Source: Hyphomicrobiales bacterium (GTDB taxonomy: Bacteria > Pseudomonadota > Alphaproteobacteria > Rhizobiales > Rhizobiaceae). Taken from it: 64,000 nucleotides of DNA. Where the stretch lies: NCBI GenBank assembly GCA_900469625.1, contig UBXV01000004.1, positions 25,755 through 89,754 on the forward strand, in the 5' to 3' direction. Shown in pieces: positions 25,712-34,237 of the stretch. Position numbers and translations under genes: made by a program. Under the pieces are notes generated by a model that searched no databases, was not told where the DNA came from, and worked only from the letters and a program-made list of their open reading frames with translations. Every line of letters starts with the position of its first letter. Position 1 is the first letter of the stretch.

Positions 25712-25963
25712 CTACGTGATAGCCGCCACGTGGTGTGGTGCAAGGCAGCGTTGCCCGTGACCTGTGGTGACCTGACGTCCACTCCTGCATTTCTGACGGC
25801 GAGAGCTGCCTGAGATTTCTAAATTTTCGCCATACAGCCGCCGATCCAACTCGTAGACGACTTCGCCCTTCACGACATGCTCCCCGATCTTGAGGACCAT
25901 CGCCGGGGGCTTGCCGCATCGCTGGCAAGGGCAGGGGGCATATGGGCGTTCTTCTACGGCCAT
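25712..25963 (-). CDS. Small Cys-rich hypothetical protein, possibly frameshifted
   Basis: An 83-residue frame beginning MAVEERPYAPCPCQRCGKPP, with a CPCQRC cluster that could bind zinc. It starts eight bases after the stop of the nucleotidyltransferase-fold gene, so it is probably in the same operon. The second half loses hydrophobic pattern, and an adjacent frame continues downstream to a Cys-containing end near 25630, so the natural protein may have been longer. It is not recognised. Confidence 0.4.
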   Translation of the reverse strand: MAVEERPYAPCPCQRCGKPPAMVLKIGEHVVKGEVVYELDRRLYGENLEISGSSRRQKCRSGRQVTTGHGQRCLAPHHVAAIT

Positions 25964-25970
25964 TGTCCGA

Positions 25971-27044
25971 TCACCTTTTCAGCAGGCTTGCCACCACCTC
26001 GGGGTCGAGAACCTTTTCGAGGGCTTTCACCCCGTTCTTGGGCAGTCTCGATAGGCCGCTGACGATGCCCTCTTTCCACGCATCCCCTCGATCCCATGCT
26101 TCCTTCCACGCATCTGCCAACTCGTCGCCGTGACGCGTCTCCACTAAAGCTTCAAAGAGCAAGGCGGCCTGCGACAGGTCTTTGTCCGCCTTCAGGCGTC
26201 CTAGCGTATCAGTGAGCCTTCGAGAGGACACTATCAGCTTGTGAACAGCATATCGCTCGGGAGCCGGGACAAGAACGTTCACTCCCTCGCGGAAGAGAAG
26301 CACCGTCCGGATTGGCTCGTAGATAAGATAGTCCAAAAACCGTAGGTTTTCCGCCGAAGCGCCGCCGAGGGCGGGCATGGGCGACGGCTTGCCAGTATAT
26401 TCCTCCGATCCACGGTTTCCAGTCAGGAACTCCACTCGATAGTTTTTGGCGTTCTGGAAGGCGACCACTTTTGCTTTGTCCGCCTGGTGCGGAACCGCTC
26501 GGAAGTCAGGATCGACCGACTGGAGGATTTCGAGGATAGGCGGTAGGCTGTCTTGGACGCCGGCCGAGATCGCGAAGTCCTGCGCGAAGTCCGCGTCGCC
26601 TGTCTGCATGACCGCGGAGGGCAAGCGGACGCCGAGTATTCCCGCATAGGTGCTGAATGCCACCGACCCAATCAGGACCGCACGCAACCGGAATAAACCG
26701 GCGTCGCCGAGGGCTTTCGTGACGTCGCCCGCAAACTGATCGGGCCCGGGGAGGCCAGCGCGGCGGAGCGTGCTAACCATGCGCCGGCGCTCCCGAATAT
26801 TGTCCTTGATCTCCTTGTGTGTCTTCACCCGCGCTGTGATCGCTTCGTCGCTCGCGGGGCCGACATAGCTTCGCTTGTCCTTGCCCTTGGGGGTAGGGAG
26901 ATCGAAATACCAGTAATCGCGATCTTTGACGGTCACGCTCACGAACCATCCCTCCAATGGGAAGTCCGCTACGAATTGAGCATCGAGCGTCCGCTGCGCA
27001 AGTTCTGCGAACATCGTCCGATAGCTGATGTCGATCTCTTTCAT
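25971..27044 (-). CDS. GSU2403-family nucleotidyltransferase-fold protein
   Basis: A 357-residue protein of the GSU2403-like nucleotidyltransferase superfamily. RLRAVLIGSVAFSTYAGILG followed about 20 residues later by TGDADFAQD gives the G-S...D-x-D layout of the polymerase-beta fold. Related folds occur in AbiEii/MNT toxins, but no substrate is known here. The N-terminal about 100 residues (SYVGPASDEAITARVKTHKE) look like a separate helical domain. It is preceded by two palindromes and followed by a small Cys-rich gene. It could be the effector of a toxin-antitoxin or defence system; that is inference. Confidence 0.75.
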   Translation of the reverse strand: MKEIDISYRTMFAELAQRTLDAQFVADFPLEGWFVSVTVKDRDYWYFDLPTPKGKDKRSYVGPASDEAITARVKTHKEIKDNIRERRRMVSTLRRAGLPGPDQFAGDVTKALGDAGLFRLRAVLIGSVAFSTYAGILGVRLPSAVMQTGDADFAQDFAISAGVQDSLPPILEILQSVDPDFRAVPHQADKAKVVAFQNAKNYRVEFLTGNRGSEEYTGKPSPMPALGGASAENLRFLDYLIYEPIRTVLLFREGVNVLVPAPERYAVHKLIVSSRRLTDTLGRLKADKDLSQAALLFEALVETRHGDELADAWKEAWDRGDAWKEGIVSGLSRLPKNGVKALEKVLDPEVVASLLKR

Positions 27045-27113
27045 CGCGTTTCCTTCTCGCGTGCAGCGGCCATCGGCGCCTCGGCCATCGCCTGGGCGAA
27101 GCTCGTCGCGCTG

Positions 27114-27194
27114 CCGTTATAAGCTTCTGCCAAAACCTTATAACGGTCCCTTCTTTTGTCAACGCTATAAGTCTCTGCCAAAACCTTATAACGG
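27114..27194 (-). promoter_or_regulatory. Twin palindromic operator upstream of the nucleotidyltransferase-fold gene
   Basis: Copy 1 (27114-27146) has perfect 10-base arms CCGTTATAAG/CTTATAACGG with a 13-base centre. Copy 2 (27163-27194) has the same right arm and a left arm with one change. The right arms are 48 bases apart. TATAAG arms can serve as -10 boxes on the minus strand, and TTGACA lies between the copies, so a repressor binding here would block transcription. The same bases can also be read as a 16-residue repeat, see findings. Confidence 0.6.
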
Positions 27195-27290
27195 TTTGCT
27201 GGCTAAGAAATTTGGCGAACCCAATCTCTCAATTCGCGACCACGCGTGAGGAAGTCGAGTCAAGCCGCAGACCGGCGCATATGGTTCAGA

Positions 27291-28164
27291 TCACCCAGCC
27301 CAGTGATGTCGATCAAGGAAGTCGCGTATGAGAGGTACAACCTCGTCAAGGTGTGTTTCTAGAAGCCAGTGCCCACCATCAAGGAGATGGAGTTCGGCTT
27401 TCGGCAGATCCGGAAGATAGGCTCGCGCTGACTGCTCGGGCATGTAGTGATCGTTCGGTCCCCACACTATCAGTGTCGCGGGCTGATGATCACGCAGAAA
27501 TTTACGATGTTCGGCAAACCAGGCCCGGTTTTCCTTGAGTCCCGCAATGAGATCGATGGCAATTGCCTTGCGTTTTGGCGTCACCAGCGACCAATGGAGT
27601 TCCCACAGCTCCGGCGGAATGGCTTCGGCCAGCTCAGGTCCTAGGTCGTTGAGAAATTCCACCTTGAAGCCCTCTTTGGTCACCGCGGCGGCGATTTCAT
27701 TTTTCATCTCGGCGGAAGGAAGCGTCCACGTCTTTTCGATATCGGCATACTTTGGGCCTAGTGCGTCTTCATAGGGAATGTCGCCGTTCTGGATGATAAG
27801 CCCGACAATACGGTCGGGGTGCCGGATGGCCAGTCTCGTGCCGATTGGTGAGCCGAAGTCATGCAGATAGAGGACGAAGCCGGTCTATCGCCAACGTCTC
27901 CAGGAAGCTTTCGAGGAATGCCGCGTACCCGTCGAAGCTATAGTCGAAATCATCTGGCGTGCCGCTCAAGCCCGCGCCTGGAAAATCCGGAGCGACCAGA
28001 CGCCAGCGATCGGCAAGCTTCGGCATGAGATTGCGGAACTCATAGGAAGAACAAGGATAGCCGTGAGGCAAAAGGACCACCGGCGCATCCGGCCGGCCTG
28101 CCTCCCGGTAGAAGGTGTCGATTTCTCCGACCGCTACACGGCGATGGCGAACAAGCGTATCCAT
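27291..28164 (-). pseudogene. Frameshifted alpha/beta hydrolase (haloalkane-dehalogenase-like)
   Basis: The first half (28164 to about 27880) reads an intact N-terminal domain (PVVLLPHGYPCSSYEFRNLM, then RLVAPDFPGAGLS). The frame then shifts by one base near 27873-27882, after which the other frame continues VLYLHDFGSPIGTRL with an Asp nucleophile and ends with the typical acid and His region (TLIVWGPNDHYMPEQ, LDGGHWLLETH). One surplus G in the ACCGG stretch would explain the break. Without it this would be a complete enzyme of about 290 residues. It may be a recent mutation or a sequence error. Confidence 0.7.
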
Positions 28165-28409
28165 CCAAAGTCTCCATCGGTTTCTTCATCTTGGATTTCA
28201 ATGAGAACGACGCGCCAAAATCCGCGTCCAGCCTGAAGCCGATGACCGGTTTCCAAACCACTACAGGCACCAGACATCTTGAACTGATTGTCTGTTTTTC
28301 CAGTCCCCACCGGATTTTTAAGTGCATGTACGCCGAGATGCGGCCGCCTAAGCACGAGATCCGCGCAGCTTTAACTAAACACGGATGTCGGCTCGTCCGC
28401 TTGGGTTGC

Positions 28410-28435
28410 GGAACAAAGGCAGCCTGGTGTCAGTT
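28410..28435 (+). promoter_or_regulatory. Relaxed EcfG-type promoter for gene 28460
   Basis: GGAAC, 17 bases, AGTT (GGAAC-N19-TT). Predicted leader about 18 bases. Confidence 0.35.
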
Positions 28436-28459
28436 GCTCCTTGGAAGAGGAGCGTGATC

Positions 28460-28798
28460 ATGAATACGATAACGGCAGAGCTAATCCCGAACCCACCATC
28501 GAAAGTGCCTCCCTGTCTCCCCCCGGACCTGCCCCAGCCGCCGATCGAGAAACCGGAGCTAGGGATGCTCCTCGACGAGGCTCCCAATCCGAACCCGGAT
28601 GAAATTGACGGGTTTCCTAAGTACATGGGGCCCAAGGATCCGAGAAAGCCCGTCGAAGTCCCTCCTGGGGAAACACCCGATACTCTGCCTGACCCAGAGC
28701 GTCCCATCGAGGAGCCGGGACCGGACGACATCCCAGAAGAGGCCCCCGACATCACTCCTGTGCCAGGCGAGGAAATCCCGGCGAAGACGATCGATTGA
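28460..28798 (+). CDS. Proline- and acid-rich hypothetical protein
   Basis: A 112-residue, low-complexity protein in which Pro, Glu and Asp dominate (PPCLPPDLPQPPIEKPELG, PEEAPDITPVPGEEIPAK). It is expected to be disordered. No signal peptide or membrane segment is seen. The ATG at 28460 has AGAGGAG seven bases upstream, which excludes the longer frame from 28385. A relaxed stress promoter lies upstream. The function is unknown. Confidence 0.6.
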   Translation: MNTITAELIPNPPSKVPPCLPPDLPQPPIEKPELGMLLDEAPNPNPDEIDGFPKYMGPKDPRKPVEVPPGETPDTLPDPERPIEEPGPDDIPEEAPDITPVPGEEIPAKTID

Positions 28799-29009
28799 GC
28801 TTCCCATGCAACCTCATCCGGCTTCACAACCGCAGCGGACGACTGACAACAAGGGCCATGGAGACAAGCGAGCCTGACGGCGTCCCAGCCGCCGCTGTGT
28901 CGCTGTTACGTATTGTCTTTCAGGTTGAATCGATCGGTTCGATCGCTGCCCTTGCCGCGTGGCCCATAGCTCCTATCTTGCCAGCAGATTCTAAGAGTGG
29001 AGAAGATCT

Positions 29010-29474
29010 TTGGGCGAATGGCTAAGCTTGGTCGGGGCAGACTTGGATTTTTTACCTCATCTCGGATCGCTCCTCTTCGCATATGCGCTGGCCTTTCCTA
29101 TCGGTTGGGATCGCGAGAGAAATGAAAGAAGCGCAGGTCTGCGGACATTCCCGCTGGTCGCCATTGCCAGCTGCGGATTCATCCAGGCTGCAGAACCCCT
29201 GATACAGGGCAATGCCGAGGCGACCGCGCGAATTGTCGAGGGCCTGATAACGGGCATGGGCTTTATCGGGGGTGGGGCTATTCTCGTCGTAAGGAGCAGC
29301 GTGCGGGGCACGGCAACTGCCGCAAGTCTGTGGGCAACCGGAGCGATTGGGACGGCTGTCGGGCTTGGTTCGTTCGATACGGCGATCGTGCTCTCACTGG
29401 TAACATTCGTTACCCTTCGTGCCCTGTCCAGCTTCAAGGAGGAGGGAGCGAGCGAAAAAGGCCAACCCGAGTAA
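29010..29474 (+). CDS. MgtC/SapB family membrane protein
   Basis: A 154-residue protein with four to five membrane helices and the MgtC family signatures: FAYALAFPIGWDRERNERSA near the start and GLITGMGFIGGGAILVV in the middle. MgtC proteins help bacteria survive low magnesium and acid and inhibit the F-type ATP synthase in some pathogens. The cytoplasmic C-terminal domain of full MgtC is absent, as in many SapB-type members. The start is TTG at 29010, preceded by GGAGAAGATCT. A short leader frame before it is not supported. Confidence 0.85.
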   Translation: MGEWLSLVGADLDFLPHLGSLLFAYALAFPIGWDRERNERSAGLRTFPLVAIASCGFIQAAEPLIQGNAEATARIVEGLITGMGFIGGGAILVVRSSVRGTATAASLWATGAIGTAVGLGSFDTAIVLSLVTFVTLRALSSFKEEGASEKGQPE

Positions 29475-29598
29475 ACCGCCGCCTTCCGTGAGGAAATTGA
29501 TTGGCTGGGTGTTGACCGTCTCAACCTCGGTGCAAAGTGACAAGCACCGACGCGTCAGATAATGCTCGCCTTGGGGATTGTTTAAGGCGCGGAGTAAA

Positions 29599-31128
29599 AT
29601 GGTCATAAAGCGGGGGAGCCCTTCGGGTGCAACAGCTGCGACGGCCGTCATTGCGGCCATGTTTGCCGCACTTCTCATCCTTCTCGGCCTTTGGCTCCAC
29701 GAGAGCTATTCGTCAGCAATCAAGGGCACAGAAGAGCGGGCGACGGCGGCAGAGAAGATTGTGGCGACCAACGCGGCGTGGATCGACGCGCTAGCCTGGC
29801 AAGCACTTCAACGCATCGACGATTCCCTCGGAGCCGATATCGGCATTGCCAGCGACACCGTTCACGACATCAACGACGCAGTCGCCGATCTCCCAGGTCG
29901 TGTTCAAGCCTATGTCGTGGATCGCAATGGCAATACCTTGTACTCCACGGATCCCGCCATCAAGCCGATGAACATTACCGACCGACCCTATTTTTCCGAG
30001 TTGGCAAAAGGGGCAAAGACGCACGTATCCAGCCTTCTGGTCAGTCGCCTCACCGGTGACCAGATTTTCGTCTTCAGCCGCCGCCTGGATCGCAAGGGTG
30101 AATTTGCGGGCGTGGCGACCGTGGCTTTCCAGGGTAAAGTACTCGCCGTGGTCTGGGAAACAGTCGACCTCGGTTCGGGATCAACGGTCGGTATCATACG
30201 CAGGGATGGACAGTTGGTCGCTCGATATCCTGCCCCCGCCGGCCAGCTTGACATGAGCAAGTATACCCTCTTCACCGACTTACTGCCGAACGCTTCCTCT
30301 GGGACGTATCAGGCCGTGTCACCCGCCGACGGCATTTCGCGTATTGTCGGATATACCGTCGTCGAAGGCACTGAATTTATAGCCGTCGGATCGGCCGAGC
30401 GAAGCGCAGGCTTGGCACCATTCTGGAACGACGTTTTCATCGCCGCCACAGTCCTGATGCTTGCAGCCGTCGGTTCAGTGGCTGCCGGTGCCTGGATCAA
30501 GCATCTGCTACGGATCGATACCGCCAAATCCGCCAGCCTCACAGCGGCGCTCGACGAAAACCAACTTTTGATGCGGGAGATCCATCATCGCGTCAAAAAC
30601 AACTTTCAATCCGTCCAATCGCTGATCCGGACCCAGCAACTACCCAAGCATATCCAGCAATCCCTCCTCGACAGAATTGCGGCGATGGTCGCGGTTCATG
30701 AACAGATTTACAGCCGCGACCAGTTCACGACAGTGTCCACCCGCGAGTTGATCCCTGCCGTGGTGGATAAGCTGCTGCTCGCCTGCGGCGACCGCGTTGG
30801 CGTCACTTATGAACTTGAAGACATCGACATCGCTGCCGACCATGCAACGCCGCTCGCGCTCCTGACGAACGAGGTGGTTACAAACGCTCTCAAATACGCT
30901 TTCCCGGATGGTCGCCGCGGCGTCGTTTCCGTCACACTGACCTCACTGGCAAACAAGCGCGCCTGTCTCGTGATTGCCGATAACGGAATTGGATTCGACA
31001 AAACCGCGACCGTCACAGGAATCTGGACCCGTATCGTCCAAGGCGTGGTGGGCCAGCTTCGAGGCGAATTCATCTATAAGCGTCGCAACTGTACCGTCTT
31101 CACTGCCGAAATCGAGATCATCGACTAG
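29599..31128 (+). CDS. Membrane histidine kinase, dCache sensor with HisKA_2 domain
   Basis: A 509-residue sensor kinase. Two membrane helices (about residues 14-36 and 280-300) flank a periplasmic double-Cache domain (VYVVDRNGNTLYS-like pattern, DRPYFSELAKG). The cytoplasmic part has HisKA_2 with EIHHRVKNNFQSVQSL, phospho-His about residue 330, and a HATPase domain with TNEVVTNALKYAFPDG and ADNGIGFD. It should sense a small ligand outside the inner membrane. ATG 29599 follows GGAG; the frame from 29578 has no better site. No regulator is adjacent. Confidence 0.88.
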   Translation: MVIKRGSPSGATAATAVIAAMFAALLILLGLWLHESYSSAIKGTEERATAAEKIVATNAAWIDALAWQALQRIDDSLGADIGIASDTVHDINDAVADLPGRVQAYVVDRNGNTLYSTDPAIKPMNITDRPYFSELAKGAKTHVSSLLVSRLTGDQIFVFSRRLDRKGEFAGVATVAFQGKVLAVVWETVDLGSGSTVGIIRRDGQLVARYPAPAGQLDMSKYTLFTDLLPNASSGTYQAVSPADGISRIVGYTVVEGTEFIAVGSAERSAGLAPFWNDVFIAATVLMLAAVGSVAAGAWIKHLLRIDTAKSASLTAALDENQLLMREIHHRVKNNFQSVQSLIRTQQLPKHIQQSLLDRIAAMVAVHEQIYSRDQFTTVSTRELIPAVVDKLLLACGDRVGVTYELEDIDIAADHATPLALLTNEVVTNALKYAFPDGRRGVVSVTLTSLANKRACLVIADNGIGFDKTATVTGIWTRIVQGVVGQLRGEFIYKRRNCTVFTAEIEIID

Positions 31129-31241
31129 CGGACACCGCAGCCCGAGCCTTTACACGAGGTGCGACAATGCATTGCCTAAGCATTGCCGAGCCACGGTTCA
31201 ACACGCTTGTACGTCCCCGGGAGTCCAGCAATCAAGTCATC

Positions 31242-31505
31242 CTACTGAAGCTGGAGCTTCATGGCTTGACCTGTAATCGTCAGCTGAAGCACCGGCATGC
31301 CCCGAACGAAATGCTCCTCGACGAGGTCGAGCTGCTCCAACCGGCTCACCATCTTTTCGGAGAGGCGCTTGTCACCAACGAGCCACCCCTTTCCCAATTT
31401 TCGTTGTCGGCGGAAAAAGGCGATGGCCCTGAGTGCATCCTGCTGGGTGTGCGTTAGCATTTTTGCTGTCTCGACTGCGCTGGGGCGTTCCGGAAAAGTA
31501 CGCAT
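31242..31505 (-). CDS. Small winged-helix-like hypothetical protein
   Basis: An 87-residue protein. The sequence from about residue 17 (THTQQDALRAIAFFRRQRKL) to the end, with KRLSEKMVSRLEQLDLVEEH, has the helix-helix-turn-helix-wing pattern of small MarR/winged-helix domains but is too short to assign. AAGGAG lies seven bases before the ATG at 31505. It follows the 31517-31750 gene by 11 bases and is probably cotranscribed. Confidence 0.55.
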   Translation of the reverse strand: MRTFPERPSAVETAKMLTHTQQDALRAIAFFRRQRKLGKGWLVGDKRLSEKMVSRLEQLDLVEEHFVRGMPVLQLTITGQAMKLQLQ

Positions 31506-31516
31506 CGCTACTCCTT

Positions 31517-31750
31517 CTATAGAGCACCGCGAACGTCAGCGCCGGGCCAATCGTTTGCGGGCTCGTCAACGTCGTCTTCGGCCGGGTCGGGGTCACGCTC
31601 ATATGCGACCCGCCGCCTTGCCACGACCTCCGTCAGCAATTCGATGATGACTTTCGTTTCATGCCCCTTGGTTACAAACTGGTCGATGACGTCAGAAACA
31701 ACTGCGTCCAGGTCCTCGAGCAGCTCTGCGTTTTCAGATTTCCCGATCAT
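31517..31750 (-). CDS. Acidic hypothetical protein
   Basis: A 77-residue protein with an amphipathic helix (LLEDLDAVVSDVIDQFVTKG) and an acidic tail (DPDPAEDDVDEPANDW). It is soluble and unrecognised. It is the first gene of a two-gene unit with the winged-helix-like protein downstream. No consensus stress promoter was found directly upstream. Confidence 0.5.
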   Translation of the reverse strand: MIGKSENAELLEDLDAVVSDVIDQFVTKGHETKVIIELLTEVVARRRVAYERDPDPAEDDVDEPANDWPGADVRGAL

Positions 31751-31918
31751 GGTTCCGCTCCAATCAACTGTCGATTTGATGCCGTTGCCATTTTTTGTGG
31801 GCGCCAGACGACGGTCGGAATAGGCTGCCGCTCATCCTCGCCAAATCGTCTACTGCGTTGAAACTCAGTTCGGACGGCATTGCAGTGTTCCTCCAAAGTC
31901 TACCCACCAAAGGTACCT

Positions 31919-32125
31919 TTACGCCCCTGCGTTTCTCGAGCGGGCAATAACCTGCATTAGCGTGTCGAGTTTGGATCTGACTGGGCCGAACCGTGCATAA
32001 AGCTCCAAAGCACGGGTTGCGCTTAGCCCATAGGCCCGAGCGAACTCCTCAAGGCTGTAGGTGGTGCTACTGGGGCTCTGACGTGTCGGGCTCTGAGGGT
32101 GTTTGGCTGCGTTCTCGCTTTGCAT
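31919..32125 (-). CDS. Small protein, paralog of the one at 36659
   Basis: A 68-residue protein. After a polar start, residues about 22-62 read YSLEEFARAYGLSATRALEL and onwards to RFGPVRSKLDTLMQ. The protein at 36659-36856 has the same pattern (YDLEEFINAYHLPPLEAREI, RTGPYKVDLDRAM). The LEEF...AY...A...R-x-GP...LD pattern defines a small family of unknown function with a helix-turn-helix look. An exact EcfG-type promoter ends nine bases upstream, so the message is nearly leaderless from this ATG. Confidence 0.65.
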   Translation of the reverse strand: MQSENAAKHPQSPTRQSPSSTTYSLEEFARAYGLSATRALELYARFGPVRSKLDTLMQVIARSRNAGA

Positions 32126-32133
32126 GATTAAGC

Positions 32134-32158
32134 AACGCCCAAGTCGCTCGACTGTTCC
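32134..32158 (-). promoter_or_regulatory. EcfG-type promoter for gene 31919-32125
   Basis: On the minus strand GGAAC, 16 bases, CGTT, an exact match, very close to the ATG at 32125. Confidence 0.65.
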
Positions 32159-32184
32159 AGGGGCGCTCTGCGCGGCGGCCGCTC

Positions 32185-32811
32185 CTAAAAGCTAATCTTG
32201 CCGCGGGAAAGTGAGGCCAAGAGCTTGGCATGGGCTGGAACGTTGCTATAGCGCTTGATCAGATCAGCAGACGGTGTCGTTCCGTAATGATCCATCATCT
32301 CGGCCATCAAGATACGCTCTCCTTGGAAGGGTTCATGTTGCATGTCCATTCCCGCAGCTATGACCCCGCTCTGGACCACCCGACAATAAAACCCGGGGCG
32401 AGCAGCCTCCATGTACCGCTTGGCGAAACTACGATCCTTCATTCTCTCGGAGAGAATGCGGCACGGCATACGAGGCGCCGTCACCTCTAGGAGGAGTTCG
32501 GCGGTAGCGAAGCGATCGCCGGCGGCAACGTCGCGATTGTCGAGCCCTTCGAGGCAAAGATTCTCGCCGAAAAGTCCATGAAGTACAGGGCGCCCGAGCT
32601 CCTCTTGCCACCACAACCGTGTCAGGTTCCCTTCGATGTAGACGGCCTGTTCGCGGCCGCCATGATGCCTGCGATTGCAGATGGTATCGCCTTCCAGACC
32701 CTCAAGGCCCACAGGCAGCCTGCCGCTCGTCTCGCGCTTGTTGATCCCACTCATTAGGGAACGGCTGGGTCTTGCCTCTGCTTTACCGACGCATACGGAG
32801 AGGACTTTCAA
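32185..32811 (-). CDS. MOSC domain protein, YiiM-like
   Basis: A 208-residue cytoplasmic protein of the MOSC family with a C-terminal three-helix domain. Landmarks: EGLEGDTICNRRHHGGREQA, GLFGENLCLEGLD, VTAPRMPCRILSERM with the candidate active-site Cys, and YSNVPAHAKLLASLS at the end. YiiM-type proteins bind molybdenum cofactor and detoxify N-hydroxylated bases and compounds. The start ATG at 32811 gives the usual opening (MKVLSVCVGKAEARP). It stands alone between small genes. Confidence 0.87.
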   Translation of the reverse strand: MKVLSVCVGKAEARPSRSLMSGINKRETSGRLPVGLEGLEGDTICNRRHHGGREQAVYIEGNLTRLWWQEELGRPVLHGLFGENLCLEGLDNRDVAAGDRFATAELLLEVTAPRMPCRILSERMKDRSFAKRYMEAARPGFYCRVVQSGVIAAGMDMQHEPFQGERILMAEMMDHYGTTPSADLIKRYSNVPAHAKLLASLSRGKISF

Positions 32812-32834
32812 TTTCGTGCCTCGTCCTGACCCAA

Positions 32835-32939
32835 CTACAACAGCGCGACCATAACGGCGATAATGATCATCGCAAATGCCGCCACGCCGACATGAAAGGC
32901 ATTGGCGCGGTCGCCGTTGCTTTTGAAGCTTCCTGACAT
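32835..32939 (-). CDS. 34-residue single-span membrane peptide
   Basis: A tiny frame with strong translation signals: GAGGTAAC three bases before the ATG at 32939. The product is a short polar head (MSGSFKSNGDRANAFH) followed by one membrane helix (VGVAAFAMIIIAVMVALL) and a stop. An EcfG-like promoter lies about 27 bases upstream. It is probably a stress-induced small membrane protein; nothing further is known. Confidence 0.6.
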   Translation of the reverse strand: MSGSFKSNGDRANAFHVGVAAFAMIIIAVMVALL

Positions 32940-32965
32940 GACGTTACCTCACCATTGGACTGGTC

Positions 32966-32990
32966 AACGCACGGCTACACAAATGGTTCA
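32966..32990 (-). promoter_or_regulatory. EcfG-like promoter for the 34-residue peptide
   Basis: On the minus strand TGAAC, 16 bases, CGTT (one mismatch in -35). Leader about 20 bases. Confidence 0.5.
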
Positions 32991-33025
32991 CGGCGCAGTG
33001 CTCGGCAGCCTACTTGTCGGGCTCG

Positions 33026-33568
33026 TCATTTAGGTTGGTCTGAACCTTTTCCGGGCCAAGCAACGATCAATGGACCGGCGGAGCCATATATGGGGTCACT
33101 GCTGGGTATAGGTAGGTTGGCGATTGTCTTCAGATCACGCGGCGTTGCCGCGGAAGTTTTCACATCGGCGTATTGGCCAGGAGGATAAGCGCCTACGACC
33201 AGAAAGTCCTCGTCAGCAGAAATACGCATATGACCGGTGCCTGCAGGAAGCACCAAGCAATGGCCGGCCCCGACAGTGAGCCTCGCGCCATCTGTTCCAC
33301 CGATCAAAAGTTCTGCCGTTCCCGCCGCGATCCCGAGCACTTCGTGAGCCCCGACGTGGTAGTGTTGATAGGAAAAGACACCGTTTCTCCAAATACCCTC
33401 CCATCCTGCATCCGAAAATAGCCGTTCGAATGAATAAGCGTAGTCCGGGTGAGCTCTGTCGAAAACATTGCTGTAGACGAGCACGGGAAAGAAGGGGTTG
33501 TTGGGAACCCACTCGCTGGCCGCGAAGCGGAGTGTCTTCGGTTGTCGCATTTCCATTCGCTGCGTCAT
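33026..33568 (-). CDS. Cupin domain protein
   Basis: About 180 residues of the single-domain cupin kind found in YjlB-like proteins. The first metal motif is visible as YQHYHVGAHEVLGIAAG, and the second region as HCLVLPAGTGHMRIS. A metal-dependent role as enzyme or sugar-binding protein is likely, but the substrate is unknown. The frame runs up to 33649; ATG 33568 or 33556 gives a more normal N-terminus, but no strong ribosome site decides it. The longer form would overlap the next gene. Confidence 0.75.
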   Translation of the reverse strand: MTQRMEMRQPKTLRFAASEWVPNNPFFPVLVYSNVFDRAHPDYAYSFERLFSDAGWEGIWRNGVFSYQHYHVGAHEVLGIAAGTAELLIGGTDGARLTVGAGHCLVLPAGTGHMRISADEDFLVVGAYPPGQYADVKTSAATPRDLKTIANLPIPSSDPIYGSAGPLIVAWPGKGSDQPK

Positions 33569-33638
33569 GTCAGAATGCTCTGAGAAAAGCTTTTCGAAGT
33601 TGAACGCGGGGAGACAGAGAGCCGCCCCGCGCCATGTG

Positions 33639-33896
33639 CTACATGGCATCCATGCCCTTGATGGCGTTGTCCAGATGGGACTTGCACTTCTCCAGGTCGC
33701 TTGCCGCCATCGCGTCCTTGGCCATGGTCAATTCCTTGGCGGACTCGATTTTCTTGGCGCCGTCATTGATCTGCGCGATCTGCTGTTCGGCCTTCATGAT
33801 CGATGCCTCGTCGCAAACGACACTGGTCTGAGCCAGAGCCGGCGCGGTCAAGGAAGCAACGAAGGCGAGAGTGGCAACTGATTTAAAGATCATCAT
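33639..33896 (-). CDS. Small secreted hypothetical protein
   Basis: An 85-residue protein with a signal peptide (MMIFKSVATLAFVASLTAPALA then Q) and a mature helical part containing two Cys (VVCDEASIMK and DLEKCKSHLD), which could form a disulfide in the periplasm. GGAG lies four bases before the first of two ATG codons (33896, 33893). An exact EcfG-type promoter is 45 bases upstream. It is not recognised. Confidence 0.68.
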   Translation of the reverse strand: MMIFKSVATLAFVASLTAPALAQTSVVCDEASIMKAEQQIAQINDGAKKIESAKELTMAKDAMAASDLEKCKSHLDNAIKGMDAM

Positions 33897-33940
33897 TGTT
33901 CTCCATTCGCCGGCCCAGTGCCGGCTTTCCACCTGAAATG

Positions 33941-33965
33941 AACGGGACAAAGACAAATCAGTTCC
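33941..33965 (-). promoter_or_regulatory. EcfG-type promoter for gene 33639-33896
   Basis: On the minus strand GGAAC, 16 bases, CGTT, an exact match. Leader about 40 bases. Confidence 0.75.
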
Positions 33966-34237
33966 CCGTAATCAGAGGGCATTTTTCCGAAGATCAATGC
34001 TCAAAGCGGGAGCTGATGAAGCGATTCTCCCAAGCGGACAGCCAAATGTTGGCTCCATGGAGTGCAGACAATCTCAAGGGCAACTGGGCCATACGTCCCA
34101 TGCTCGGTTAGGCTGGACAACCGGTGGCAGAACGAGGGGATCATCACGCAAACTTCAGATTTCCCATTCTGGCAACGTCTTGCAAATACGCCCTTCCGCA
34201 ATATTTCTTCGTGAACTGTGGAGGGAAATGCAGTCCG

